26,283 nucleotides of DNA from NORP240 sp046047495 (GTDB lineage Bacteria > Pseudomonadota > Gammaproteobacteria > Pseudomonadales > Pseudohongiellaceae): assembly GCA_046047495.1 (NCBI GenBank), contig JBJOHV010000039.1:1-26283 (forward strand). The letters are read 5' to 3'. The position numbers were made by a program, and so were the translations under genes. Below, piece by piece: positions 1-8,578 of the stretch. Position 1 is the stretch's first letter. Each line of letters begins with the position of its first letter. The notes below the pieces were generated by a model that saw only the letters and a list, made by a program, of their open reading frames with translations, had not been told where the DNA came from and did no database searches.

Positions 1-726
1 ATGATGGCCAAGGGGCTGCGGCAGAACGGCGCCAGGGTTTACATATCATCCCGCAAGCAGGACAAGTGTGACCAGGCGCTGATTGAACTGGAACCCTATG
101 GCGGTTGTACGGCCATCTGCGCCGATGTCACCCTGGCGGACGACCGTCGGCGGCTGATCGAGCAGCTTGCAGAGATGGAGGGCGAGGCCGGTCTGTCCAT
201 TCTGATCAACAATGCCGGCACCAATTGGGGTGCCAAGATCGAGAACTACCCAGACAGTGGTTTCGCGAAGGTGATGGACACCAACGTCAATGCCGTGTTC
301 TCCCTTACCCGGGATTTGTTGCCGCTGCTGGAAAGGGCCGCCAGCGTCGCGGATCCGGCCCGGGTGATCAATATCGGTTCCATGGACGGCCTGCAGGTGC
401 CGGTGGTGCAAAAAGTGCCGACCTTCGCCTATTCGGCCAGCAAGGCCGCCCTGCACCATTTGACCCGCACACTGGCGGTGGATCTGGCACCGCGCCATAT
501 CACCGTGAACGCCATTGCGCCGGGCTTTTTCGAATCCCGCATGACAGACCATGTGCTGGCCAATTACCGCGCCGACATCGAGGCCGGTTGCCCGCTGGGC
601 CGCATCGGTCAGGCGGAGGAGATTGTCGGCATCACCATCTACCTGGCATCCCGTGCCGGCGCCTATACCAATGGCACGGTCATCGCCGTGGACGGTGGAA
701 CCCATATCAGCAAAGGAGGGGCATGA
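1..726 (+). CDS. SDR family oxidoreductase (5' end cut by window edge)
   Basis: NAD(P)-dependent short-chain dehydrogenase/reductase of the classical type. The visible 241 residues carry the NNAG motif (residues 70-73) and the catalytic Ser127, Tyr144 and Lys148 (Y-S-A-S-K). The C-terminal region has the usual P-G-F and D-G-G-T elements. The N-terminal TGxxxGIG cofactor loop is missing. The frame is open to base 1 and the first visible residues match the part just after that loop, so the true start lies about 20 codons upstream, outside the window, and the ATG at base 1 is probably internal. The stop TGA shares its last base with the next start, so the two SDR genes are translationally coupled. 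The substrate cannot be told from sequence. The acyl-CoA dehydrogenase downstream suggests a fatty-acid, sterol or other acyl substrate (inference). Confidence 0.9.
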   Translation: MMAKGLRQNGARVYISSRKQDKCDQALIELEPYGGCTAICADVTLADDRRRLIEQLAEMEGEAGLSILINNAGTNWGAKIENYPDSGFAKVMDTNVNAVFSLTRDLLPLLERAASVADPARVINIGSMDGLQVPVVQKVPTFAYSASKAALHHLTRTLAVDLAPRHITVNAIAPGFFESRMTDHVLANYRADIEAGCPLGRIGQAEEIVGITIYLASRAGAYTNGTVIAVDGGTHISKGGA

Positions 727-1490
727 TGAGCCTGTTCGATCTGCAAGACAAAGTAGCTCTGATCACGGGGTCCACCAAGGGCATAGGTCTGGCCATCGCC
801 GAGCAGATGGCGGCCCATGGGGCCAAGGTGGTCATTTCCAGTCGCAACCAGGAAGCCTGTGATGAAGTGGCGGCGAAAATTTCGGCCGGCGGCGGGGTGG
901 CGGTGCCCATCGCCTGCAACATCAACTACAAGGAGCAGTTGCAGGAACTGGTGCGCAAGACCGAGCAGGTGTTGGGCCCTATCGACATCCTGGTGTGCAA
1001 TGCCGCATTGAATCCCTACTATGGTCCATCCCAGGACATTCCTGATGCCGCTTTCGACAAGATCATGAACGCCAACATCGGCAGTGCTCACCGCTTGTGT
1101 CAGATGGTCATTCCGGGAATGGCCGAGCGCGGCGGCGGAGCAGTCATCATCGTATCGTCCATTGCCGGCATCAAAGGCACGGACAAGTTGGGTGCTTATG
1201 CCATCTCCAAGGCTGCCGACATGCAGATCGCGCGCAATCTGGCGGTGGAGTGGGGGCCCAAAAACGTGCGGGTCAATTGCATCGCGCCGGGGCTGATCCG
1301 TACCGATTTCGCACGCACCCTGTGGGAGAATCCGGACACCTACGCCGCGACGGTGAAGCACTATCCGCTGCGTCGCATCGGGGAGCCGGAGGAGATCGCA
1401 GGTGCGGCAGTGTTCCTGGCATCCAGGGCCGGCAGCTTCACCACCGGCCAAACCATCGTGATCGACGGTGGTGGCACCATCGCCAGTTGA
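726..1490 (+). CDS. SDR family oxidoreductase
   Basis: Complete classical SDR of 254 residues, the usual family length. It shows the cofactor loop TGSTKGIG (14-21), a CNAA variant of NNAG (91-94), catalytic Ser145, Tyr158 and Lys162 (Y-A-I-S-K), the P-G-L segment and a C-terminal I-D-G-G-G. Two ATGs are adjacent (723 and 726). The strong Shine-Dalgarno AAAGGAGGG at 712-720 is too close to the first and well spaced for the second, so 726 is chosen. The gene starts on the stop of the preceding SDR and is followed 65 bp later by an acyl-CoA dehydrogenase, suggesting one operon. It is a paralog of the upstream SDR but not a recent copy: motifs and loops differ. Likely role: cytoplasmic oxidation or reduction of a hydroxyl/keto group on an acyl or cyclic substrate. 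The substrate is unknown. Confidence 0.93.
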   Translation: MSLFDLQDKVALITGSTKGIGLAIAEQMAAHGAKVVISSRNQEACDEVAAKISAGGGVAVPIACNINYKEQLQELVRKTEQVLGPIDILVCNAALNPYYGPSQDIPDAAFDKIMNANIGSAHRLCQMVIPGMAERGGGAVIIVSSIAGIKGTDKLGAYAISKAADMQIARNLAVEWGPKNVRVNCIAPGLIRTDFARTLWENPDTYAATVKHYPLRRIGEPEEIAGAAVFLASRAGSFTTGQTIVIDGGGTIAS

Positions 1491-1555
1491 CCGAAGCGCC
1501 ATACCCGGCCAGTGCCCCGCGCAAGCCGGATCAATTCCAATCAGGAGAAAGCAGC

Positions 1556-2779
1556 ATGATGAATCTGGGTCTATCTGACGAGATGGTGGAAATTCGGGAA
1601 AAGATCCGCACGTTCGTCACCGAGAAGGTGGAGCCGCTGGAAAGCGAATACCACGATGAAGTCAGCAAGGGGGAGAGTCGCTGGTCCCACACCGCCCGCC
1701 AGGATGAAATCATGGAAAGCCTGAAGGCCGAGGCACGGGCCATGGGCATGTGGAATTTCTTTCTTCCCAAGAGCCAGGGCGGCGCCGGCATCACCAACCT
1801 GGAATATGCCCATCTGGCGGAAATCATGGGTCGCAGCCGCCTAGCCTCCGAGGCTTTCAATTGCAGTGCACCTGACACCGGTAATATGGAAGTGCTGGAG
1901 CGCTATGGCTCCGAGGAGCAGAAGAAGCAGTGGCTGGAACCGCTGCTGGCGGGCAAGATCCGCTCGGCATTTGCCATGACGGAGCCCGACGTGGCATCCT
2001 CAGACGCCACCAACATCTGCACCTCGGCGGTGCTGGACAAGGGTGAATGGGTCATCAACGGCGAGAAATTCTATATTTCCGGTGCCGGCGATGCCCGCTG
2101 CAAGATCATGATCGTGATGGTGGTCACCGACCCGGGTGCTCCCAAATACACCCGACAGTCACAGATACTGGTGCCCATGGATACACCGGGAGTGGAAGTC
2201 GTGCGCCCGATGGAGGTTTTTGGCAAGGACGATGCTCCCCATGGCCACATGCATATCCGCTTTCATAACGTCCGTGTTCCGGAATCCAATATCATCCTGG
2301 GCCGCGGTCGCGGATTTGAGATTTCCCAGGGCCGGCTCGGGCCCGGACGCATCCACCATTGCATGCGTTCCATCGGAGCCGCGGAAAAAGCCCTGGAACT
2401 GCTGTGCAGGCGATCCCTGAGCCGGGAAGCCTTCGGACGGCCCCTGGCGGAACTGGGCGGTAACTACGATGTCATCGCCGACAGCCGCATCGAGATCGAC
2501 ATGTGCCGCCTGCTGGTGCTGCGGGCAGCCTGGCTGATGGATACGGTGGGCAACAAGGCGGCCAGGGATGCCATCTCCCAGATCAAGGTGGCGGTGCCCA
2601 ACATGGCTCTGCGGGTCATCGACCGGGCCATCCAGATTCACGGTGCTGCAGGGGTTTCCCAGGACTTCCCGTTGGCTGCATTGTGGACCAGTCAGCGCAC
2701 TCTGCGACTGGCCGACGGTCCCGATGAGGTGCACCGACGAGTGGTAGCCCGCAAGGAACTGGCCAAGTACCAGGGTTAA
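1556..2779 (+). CDS. Acyl-CoA dehydrogenase, ACAD10/ACAD11-like
   Basis: FAD-dependent acyl-CoA dehydrogenase of 407 residues, normal length, cytoplasmic. It introduces an alpha-beta double bond in an acyl-CoA and passes electrons to ETF. Domain order is all-helical N-terminus, beta barrel with A-M-T-E-P (140-144) and W-V-I-N-G-E-K-F-Y-I-S-G (165-176), then a C-terminal helical domain. The stretch R-L-G-P-G-R-I-H-H-C-M-R (260-271) and the end L-R-L-A-D-G-P-D-E-V-H (383-393) are hallmarks of the ACAD10/11 branch, where Asp (here Asp387) stands at the position of the usual catalytic Glu. The AGGAGA ribosome site at 1543-1548 fits the ATG at 1556. It follows the two SDR genes and probably shares their transcript. 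Its stop overlaps the stop of the convergent marC-like gene within TTAA. Chain-length specificity is not readable. Confidence 0.93.
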   Translation: MMNLGLSDEMVEIREKIRTFVTEKVEPLESEYHDEVSKGESRWSHTARQDEIMESLKAEARAMGMWNFFLPKSQGGAGITNLEYAHLAEIMGRSRLASEAFNCSAPDTGNMEVLERYGSEEQKKQWLEPLLAGKIRSAFAMTEPDVASSDATNICTSAVLDKGEWVINGEKFYISGAGDARCKIMIVMVVTDPGAPKYTRQSQILVPMDTPGVEVVRPMEVFGKDDAPHGHMHIRFHNVRVPESNIILGRGRGFEISQGRLGPGRIHHCMRSIGAAEKALELLCRRSLSREAFGRPLAELGGNYDVIADSRIEIDMCRLLVLRAAWLMDTVGNKAARDAISQIKVAVPNMALRVIDRAIQIHGAAGVSQDFPLAALWTSQRTLRLADGPDEVHRRVVARKELAKYQG

Positions 2780-3393
2780 CCGGTGATCAGGGCCCGCACG
2801 CCGTTGGCAATGAATTCGACGGCGATGGCGGCCATGATGAGCCCCATGACCTTGACTGTGATGGCAATGCCCGTGGCACTTACATAGCGCAGAATGCGGC
2901 CGGCCATGTGCAGGGTGATCCAGGTGATCGCGCCGATCACCACGATGCACAGGCTGATGAGTCCGAAGTGCCACCAGGTATCGTTGCGAAAGCTGAACAC
3001 GATCACTGTGGAAAACGCACCCGGCCCCGCCAGCAGGGGTATGGCCAAGGGCACCACCACACGGGTGTCAATCGAGTCCCCGGATTCACTGTCGATCTGT
3101 TCCGCCACCGGCAGGTAGATCAGCTGAAAGGCCATGATCATCAGCAGCAGGCCGCCGGCGATGCGGAACGAGGCAATGGAAATGCCGAAAAAGCTAAGGA
3201 TGTATTGTCCGAGAAACAAGGCGACTAACAGTGCAGCTATGGTTGCCACCGCCACCCGTCGCGCCAGACGGGTCTTGTCCTCCAGCTCCAGCTTTGCCGT
3301 CAGTTGTGCATACACCGGCAGGATTGCCAGCGGATCCACGATGGCGATCATGGCGATGAAGAACTTGGTGTATTCGGTCAGATTGATTTCCAT
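2776..3393 (-). CDS. MarC family integral membrane protein
   Basis: Inner-membrane protein of 205 residues in the MarC (UPF0056) family, with about six hydrophobic segments. The N-terminal I-V-D-P-L-A-I-L-P-V-Y (residues 18-28) and the internal F-R-I-A-G-G-L-L-L-M segment (about 76-85) are typical of the family. Despite the family name, no role in multiple antibiotic resistance has been established for MarC proteins, and the molecular function is unknown. The gene lies 30 bp downstream of rlmI on the same strand and is probably co-transcribed. Its ribosome site is weak (GAGTGG only). Its stop codon overlaps that of the convergent acyl-CoA dehydrogenase. Confidence 0.9.
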   Translation of the reverse strand: MEINLTEYTKFFIAMIAIVDPLAILPVYAQLTAKLELEDKTRLARRVAVATIAALLVALFLGQYILSFFGISIASFRIAGGLLLMIMAFQLIYLPVAEQIDSESGDSIDTRVVVPLAIPLLAGPGAFSTVIVFSFRNDTWWHFGLISLCIVVIGAITWITLHMAGRILRYVSATGIAITVKVMGLIMAAIAVEFIANGVRALITG

Positions 3394-3423
3394 GGGCCAC
3401 TCATTGGCATGTCTGACACGCCG

Positions 3424-4608
3424 TCAATCATTGATCCTGCAAATCAGGCCCTTCAGGTACTGGCTCTCGGGAAATGCCAGTCCTACCGGATGATCCTCGC
3501 CCTGATGCAGGTAACGAATCACCTCACCCTGGCGCTCCGCGTCCAGCAGGGCATCGGCCGTGATCTTCTGGAACAGGTTGAGATCGATGGCGCCGGAGCA
3601 GGAAAAATTCACCAGCTTGCCGCCGGGCGGAATCAGCTTGACGGCCTGCAGTGCGAGGTCCTTGTAGGCCCGGGCGGCTTTCAATACCTGGCTCTTGTTG
3701 TCGGCGAATTTGGGCGGGTCGAGAATCACCACGTCGAACTGCCGTTGCTGCTGGTGCAGTTCACGCAATAGATTGAAGGCATTGCCTTCCAGGATCTGAT
3801 GGCGCTCGGCGGCGATGCCATTGCGGGCCACATTGGCCTGGGCCGCCGCCAGGGCAGGTGCCGACGAGTCCATGCTGATGACCTGGCTGGCATTCCCCAG
3901 CAGGGCGGCGACGCTGAAGCCTCCGGTATAGGAAAAGCAATTGAGTACCCGCTGCCCTTCGCAGTGGCCGGCCAGGATGTGGCGATTTTCCGCCTGGTCC
4001 AGATAGAAGCCGGTTTTCTGACCTGCCACAACATCCACCGCCAGTGACATGCCATATTCCTGAATTATCAGATCACCGGCCGGTAGGGAGCCGGCCACGA
4101 GGCCGGCATGGGTCGACAGACCCTCCTTTTCCCTGACCGGTGAATCGGAGCGTTCGACGATGGCGACGCAGCGGGTTTGCTCTTGCAGTATGTCCAGCAC
4201 ATCGGCCTTCCAGCGCTCCATGCCGGCAAACAGGATCTGGCAGACCAGCACATCGTTGTAACGGTCCACGATGAGCCCCGGCAGGCCGTCGGATTCGCCG
4301 AAAACCAGCCGGCAGGCACTGCGCAGGGGGGCAGTGAGGTGGGCGCGTTTGGCGATGGCCCGGGCGATGGCGGCGGCAAGGAACTCCCGGTCGATCTGTG
4401 CCTCCCGGAAACAGTAGAGCCGTACGCGGATCTGGGAATGGGGTGAAAAGCCACCGATCCCCAGCAGGTTGCCGCCGCTGTCCACTACCCGCACCGTGGC
4501 GCCGCTGTCCGGTTGGCCGGTGATTCTCTCGATGGCCCCGGAGAATACCCAGGGATGATGGCGTAACAGGGAAGCCTCGCGGCCTTTTTTGAGATGTACG
4601 GTATGCAT
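3424..4608 (-). CDS. rlmI: 23S rRNA (cytosine-C5)-methyltransferase RlmI family
   Basis: SAM-dependent RNA methyltransferase of 394 residues, close in length and motif order to E. coli RlmI, which methylates C1962 of 23S rRNA. It has an N-terminal PUA-like RNA-binding domain (L-K-K-G-R-E, then H-P-W-V-F-S-G-A at 18-25), a central linker with G-E-S-D-G-L-P-G (104-111), and a Rossmann methyltransferase domain. That domain shows N-C-F-S-Y-T-G-G-F (223-231), an acidic SAM contact (M-D-S), D-P-P-K-F (297-301) and N-F-S-C-S-G (334-339), whose Cys337 is a likely catalytic residue. A GTG at 4617 could extend it by three codons, but the ATG at 4608 fits the family N-terminus better. Neither has a clear ribosome site. 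It is divergent from the GCS2-like gene 80 bp away. Confidence 0.92.
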   Translation of the reverse strand: MHTVHLKKGREASLLRHHPWVFSGAIERITGQPDSGATVRVVDSGGNLLGIGGFSPHSQIRVRLYCFREAQIDREFLAAAIARAIAKRAHLTAPLRSACRLVFGESDGLPGLIVDRYNDVLVCQILFAGMERWKADVLDILQEQTRCVAIVERSDSPVREKEGLSTHAGLVAGSLPAGDLIIQEYGMSLAVDVVAGQKTGFYLDQAENRHILAGHCEGQRVLNCFSYTGGFSVAALLGNASQVISMDSSAPALAAAQANVARNGIAAERHQILEGNAFNLLRELHQQQRQFDVVILDPPKFADNKSQVLKAARAYKDLALQAVKLIPPGGKLVNFSCSGAIDLNLFQKITADALLDAERQGEVIRYLHQGEDHPVGLAFPESQYLKGLICRIND

Positions 4609-4688
4609 ACTGGGCACTGCTGATTGTTGGGGTTACTATGCGGAGCCGGTCGTCGCGGCGGGGCGGGCTGAAGGGGGGATACTCTAAC

Positions 4689-6179
4689 ATGGGTTTGGCG
4701 ATAGAAAAAATGGTGTTCGAGGCAGAGGACTACACCGCCTTCGATCGCAGGGTACGCGACAATCTCAAAGCGATGGAAATACTGCTGCAGAATCCTGACT
4801 TTGGTCAGGGCGCCGGCAGTTTCGGGGCCGAGCTGGAAATGTACATCATCGATGCCGATGGCAAGCCCCTGGGCAAGAACCGTGAAATCCAGCTGATGGT
4901 GGACAATCCCCAACTGACCCTGGAACTCAATCGCTTCAATCTCGAATACAACCTGACCCCGTTTCCGGTGGCCGACAGACCCTTCTCCAACAGTGAACAG
5001 GCTTTGCTGAAGGCGTTGCAGGAAGTCCGTGAAGCAGCCGCGCACTTTGGCGGGCGCATCGTGCCCATCGGCATACTGCCCACCCTGAGCCCGGCAGATT
5101 TCAATGCCCATACCATGACCGATGTGCCGCGCTACCATGCCCTGGCCGAGCGTCTGAAGAAGGATCGTGGAGGCTTGTTCACGGTGCAGATCGAGGGGCC
5201 GGAGCAGCTGCGCCTGGAAAGCAACGACATCACTCTGGAGGGTGCCAACACATCATTCCAGATACATTACCGGGTGGCGCCGGCGGCGTTTGCCGATACG
5301 TTCAATGCCGTACAGCTCATCACGCCCCTGGTGCTGGCCCTGGCCAGCAATTCACCCACCTTGTTCGGCAAGCGCCTGTGGCATGAAACCCGGGTGCCGC
5401 TGTTCAAGAAATCCATCGATGCCCGCAAGGAGCAGTTGCTGATGAATCATCCCTGGCACCAGCCGCCGCGGGTCAATTTCGGCTACGGTTGGGTCCGCGA
5501 AGGCGCGCTCGAGCTGTTCGCCGAATCCGTTTATCTGTACCCCTGTCTGCTGCCGATCTGCGGCACCGAAGACAGCAGTCAGGTGGCGGCGCGCGGAGAC
5601 ATTCCATTGCTGCATGAACTGCGGCTGCAACAGAGCACTGTCTGGTTGTGGAACCGCCCCATCTATGATCACCTGGCTGGCGGTCACCTGCGGATCGAAA
5701 TGCGCGCCATGCCCTCAGGCCCCAGCGTGGCGGACATGATGGCCAATGCGGCACTGGCCATCGGCTTGACCGAAGGCCTGCGCCCGAACATCAAGCGCCT
5801 GGTGCGGGCATTGCCCTTCTCCTATGCCAACTACAATTTCTACCGCGCCGCCGAACATGGCATCCACAGCAAAATCATCTGGCCCGACCCGGCCGGGTCC
5901 GAATTGACGGAGCAACCGGTTCTGCAGTTGCTGAAAACGCTGTTGCCTTTTGCGCAGCAGGGCCTGGAATCCATCGGTGTGGCGCGACAGGATATCGATC
6001 GTTATCTGGGAATCATAGAGCGTCGACTGGCCGCCTGCTCCAGCGGCGCACAGTGGCAGTTGAACTCCCTGGAGACTCACGGTGGCAGGCTGGGCAGGGC
6101 GCAAGCCTGCCATGCCATGCTGGAACGCTACCATCAATTCAGTGCGGCCAACCTGCCGGTCGCGGAGTGGGACACGTGA
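4689..6179 (+). CDS. GCS2-family glutamate--cysteine ligase-like protein
   Basis: A 496-residue protein of the carboxylate-amine ligase/GCS2 family, which contains gamma-glutamyl-cysteine ligases and relatives of unknown substrate. Near the N-terminus it has F-G-A-E-L-E-M-Y-I-I-D (45-55), the acidic metal/ATP-binding strand of the family. Further on are E-G-A-N-T-S-F-Q-I-H-Y and a long core with R-I-E-M-R-A-M-P-S-G-P. Start: the ATG at 4689 follows an AAGGGGGG Shine-Dalgarno at 4671-4678; the open frame upstream has no ribosome site. The stop overlaps the start of the AstE-like hydrolase by one base (TGATG), so the two products are probably made in fixed ratio and act on related substrates. 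A dedicated role in glutathione synthesis is possible. Ligation of glutamate to another amine, with the partner hydrolase reversing or trimming it, is an alternative (inference). Confidence 0.85.
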   Translation: MGLAIEKMVFEAEDYTAFDRRVRDNLKAMEILLQNPDFGQGAGSFGAELEMYIIDADGKPLGKNREIQLMVDNPQLTLELNRFNLEYNLTPFPVADRPFSNSEQALLKALQEVREAAAHFGGRIVPIGILPTLSPADFNAHTMTDVPRYHALAERLKKDRGGLFTVQIEGPEQLRLESNDITLEGANTSFQIHYRVAPAAFADTFNAVQLITPLVLALASNSPTLFGKRLWHETRVPLFKKSIDARKEQLLMNHPWHQPPRVNFGYGWVREGALELFAESVYLYPCLLPICGTEDSSQVAARGDIPLLHELRLQQSTVWLWNRPIYDHLAGGHLRIEMRAMPSGPSVADMMANAALAIGLTEGLRPNIKRLVRALPFSYANYNFYRAAEHGIHSKIIWPDPAGSELTEQPVLQLLKTLLPFAQQGLESIGVARQDIDRYLGIIERRLAACSSGAQWQLNSLETHGGRLGRAQACHAMLERYHQFSAANLPVAEWDT

Positions 6180-7222
6180 TGCCGAATGACACACTGAACC
6201 TTGATTACAGTTTGATCAATCACTGGCAGGAGCCGGATAGCCGGCTGTTGGGCAACAACATAGAGGAGTGTCTGCTGGCCATGCCGGGACCCACGCGCAT
6301 CCTCTTGCCTGGTGCGGACACCAGTCGCTGCCGGGTGCTGGTGACCTTGCTGCACGGCAATGAACCCTCGGGTTTCACCGCCCTGCATCGCCTGCTGCGT
6401 GAAGGTGTTCGACCGGCCGTGAATGTCTATTGCTATGTGATTGCCACTCAAGCCGCCAGCCTGCCGCCCCGCTTCAGTCACCGGCAGGTGCCGTGGAAGC
6501 GTGATTACAACCGGTGTTTCAGACCACCTTATGACAGTGATGATCAGGGGCCGGTATGTCAAAGCCTGCTGCAGGAGATCCAGGCGCTTCAGCCGGAAGC
6601 GGTGGTGGACATGCACAACACCTCGGGTGAGGGGCCGGCTTTCGGTGTAACCACCAGCTACGATGTCAAGCACGACGATATCGTGTCCCTTTTCACGGAC
6701 CGCCTCATCGTCACCAACCTGCGTCTGGGTTCCATCATGGAAACCAACACGGAAGTCATTCCCGTGGTCACCATCGAGTGTGGCGGTGCCTTCGAGGCCA
6801 CTGCCGATCGAGTCGCCTATGAAGGATTGCAGCGCTACTTTACCCGTGACTCGTTGTTCAGTGACGGCCAGCAGGATTATGGCATCGACATGTACTACAA
6901 CCCGCTGCGGGTGGAGATGCATGAGGCAGTCAGTCTGGTGTATGGGGATTCCTACGTTGCGGGATCGGACATCACGCTCAAGACGGAAATCGAACATCAC
7001 AATTTCGGCCGGGTGACTCCTGACACCCTGCTGGGCTGGGTGGGGCCTGCCGCCATGGAGCGCCTGGCGGCATTCGATGCCACCCGGGTCAACCATTTCA
7101 GGGAGTTTTACCGTGAAGACAGCGGGGCACTGTATCCCCGCTTCAATCAAAAGCTGTTCATGATCACGGGCAATGCGGCGATTGCGATGAGCGATTGTCT
7201 CTGGTATGTGGTGCCTGACTGA
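6179..7222 (+). CDS. Succinylglutamate desuccinylase/aspartoacylase-family zinc hydrolase
   Basis: Zinc-dependent M14-type amidohydrolase of 347 residues, likely cytoplasmic (no signal peptide). Metal and catalytic residues are visible: His59 and Glu62 in H-G-N-E-P-S-G, His146 in V-D-M-H-N-T-S-G, the substrate-binding R-D-Y-N-R-C-F (108-114), and the probable catalytic Glu200 in T-I-E-C-G-G-A. Known members (AstE, aspartoacylase) remove an N-acyl group from an acidic amino acid. The gene starts on the stop codon of the GCS2-like gene, so the pair is translationally coupled, which suggests a glutamyl or N-acyl-glutamyl-type substrate. Nothing else of arginine catabolism (astABCD) is present, so AstE itself is unlikely. 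The exact substrate is unknown. Confidence 0.87.
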   Translation: MPNDTLNLDYSLINHWQEPDSRLLGNNIEECLLAMPGPTRILLPGADTSRCRVLVTLLHGNEPSGFTALHRLLREGVRPAVNVYCYVIATQAASLPPRFSHRQVPWKRDYNRCFRPPYDSDDQGPVCQSLLQEIQALQPEAVVDMHNTSGEGPAFGVTTSYDVKHDDIVSLFTDRLIVTNLRLGSIMETNTEVIPVVTIECGGAFEATADRVAYEGLQRYFTRDSLFSDGQQDYGIDMYYNPLRVEMHEAVSLVYGDSYVAGSDITLKTEIEHHNFGRVTPDTLLGWVGPAAMERLAAFDATRVNHFREFYREDSGALYPRFNQKLFMITGNAAIAMSDCLWYVVPD

Positions 7223-7231
7223 CCCGGCTCG

Positions 7232-8578
7232 TCAGGGGTGGTAGCTGACCACCGAATTGCCCCATATTGCCTTGTTGTCCAGGGGCTTTGAGTAAATAAG
7301 ATTGGCGCTGAAGTTCATGCGATCCACCCCGAACACTTCGTACAGCGCCTCGAAGCTCACCGGCAGGGATTCCGGTTCGGGTACGGCGGCGGCATGCAGT
7401 TCCTTGAGTGATTGCGGGTCCGAGACGGCCAGTGCCGTATGCATCAGGCCCGCATCGCGCATGCCAGCTATGACCACCACCTGATTCTCCTGACTGGCAG
7501 CAAAGGTGGATACCAGGCCGTAATCCCTGAATTGTTGTCCGTCCTCCGGCAGCCCCGCGTCACTCGTGTAGTAGGCGCCGGTTGCCACATTCAACAATTC
7601 ATCATAGCTGCGGCCCACCTGCAGGCCGGAGGCGGCAAAGGTCATGTCCGCCAGCCGGTCGAGAGCGCTGATATAGCCGATGTAGACGATGTGATTACTG
7701 CGGATGTCATGGGTGGTCAGGTCTGACATCATGGTGATGTTTACCATCTTGCCACTCTTCTGCAGCAGCGGGGCGATGCGCAACAGGGCGAAGGCGCTGC
7801 CTTCGGGGATATAGCTGAGATTGAGGTCGAGATAGTTGTCGCGATTCCTGATGTCACTGAAAATGCGATCCTCCAGATCCCTGGGGGAATTGATGTCAAA
7901 TTCCCGGATCATACGCGCCACATTGCCGGTATCGTTGAGCTCACCAAAGATATAGTAGTCCCCGGTCACGATCATGATGGGCAGCTCGTCATCGAACAGG
8001 CTGCGCCACAGGGGTTGCATGGCGCTGGGGTCAGTGACAGAGACGGGAACGGGGTCGCCGGGCTCTTGCCGGTTTACCCAGTAGACAAGGTTGCCGGCCA
8101 GCAACATCGACACCAGTATCAGCAGTCCGGGCTGCCACCAGGCGCCACGGGTTCCGGTCCGCAGTTCTGACGCAACGGGCATGGAATCTATGTCCGCTGC
8201 GTCGTCGTTGGGCATCGCTGTCAACACATACTGTCCCTTGGGGATCACCAGACGGTAACGAGCCTGTGGTTCGTGCTCCTTATAGTAATTTTCCAGCTTC
8301 TTGCGCAACTGATGGACGTTGACCCGCACGCTGGCATCCTGACTCACATCGAATTCCGCCCCGCGACCCAGGACTTCGATGGCAATCTCGATTTCTTTTG
8401 GTTGCCGGCCCGCCAGGCAGCATTGCACCAGGTAGTTCAGCAGGGCGCCATAGATCTTTGAGCGTCCCAAAACGCCGCTGTTATGAATACGTTCAACGAC
8501 GGCTTCCAGGTCGTTTACGGAGAGGGCTTCAAGGGCAGCCTGCATGCCCGGTGAGGTTGGATTGCTGTGGGTGTTCAT
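7232..8578 (-). CDS. Membrane-anchored winged-helix regulator, unknown sensor domain
   Basis: Probable one-component transcription regulator of 448 residues. The N-terminal cytoplasmic domain (about 35-122) is a winged helix of the kind with S-K-I-Y-G-A-L-L-N-Y-L, then F-D-V-S-Q-D-A-S-V-R-V-N-V-H-Q-L-R-K-K-L and the wing I-P-K-G-Q-Y-V. One membrane segment follows at about 147-167. The remaining 280 residues should be periplasmic and resemble no family I recognise. The start at 8578 overlaps the stop of the upstream permease (ATGA), so the two are co-translated, and the permease is the obvious candidate target or signal partner (inference). The frame is open further upstream inside the permease gene, but that part is not coding-like. 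It ends 9 bp from the convergent hydrolase gene. Confidence 0.82.
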   Translation of the reverse strand: MNTHSNPTSPGMQAALEALSVNDLEAVVERIHNSGVLGRSKIYGALLNYLVQCCLAGRQPKEIEIAIEVLGRGAEFDVSQDASVRVNVHQLRKKLENYYKEHEPQARYRLVIPKGQYVLTAMPNDDAADIDSMPVASELRTGTRGAWWQPGLLILVSMLLAGNLVYWVNRQEPGDPVPVSVTDPSAMQPLWRSLFDDELPIMIVTGDYYIFGELNDTGNVARMIREFDINSPRDLEDRIFSDIRNRDNYLDLNLSYIPEGSAFALLRIAPLLQKSGKMVNITMMSDLTTHDIRSNHIVYIGYISALDRLADMTFAASGLQVGRSYDELLNVATGAYYTSDAGLPEDGQQFRDYGLVSTFAASQENQVVVIAGMRDAGLMHTALAVSDPQSLKELHAAAVPEPESLPVSFEALYEVFGVDRMNFSANLIYSKPLDNKAIWGNSVVSYHP

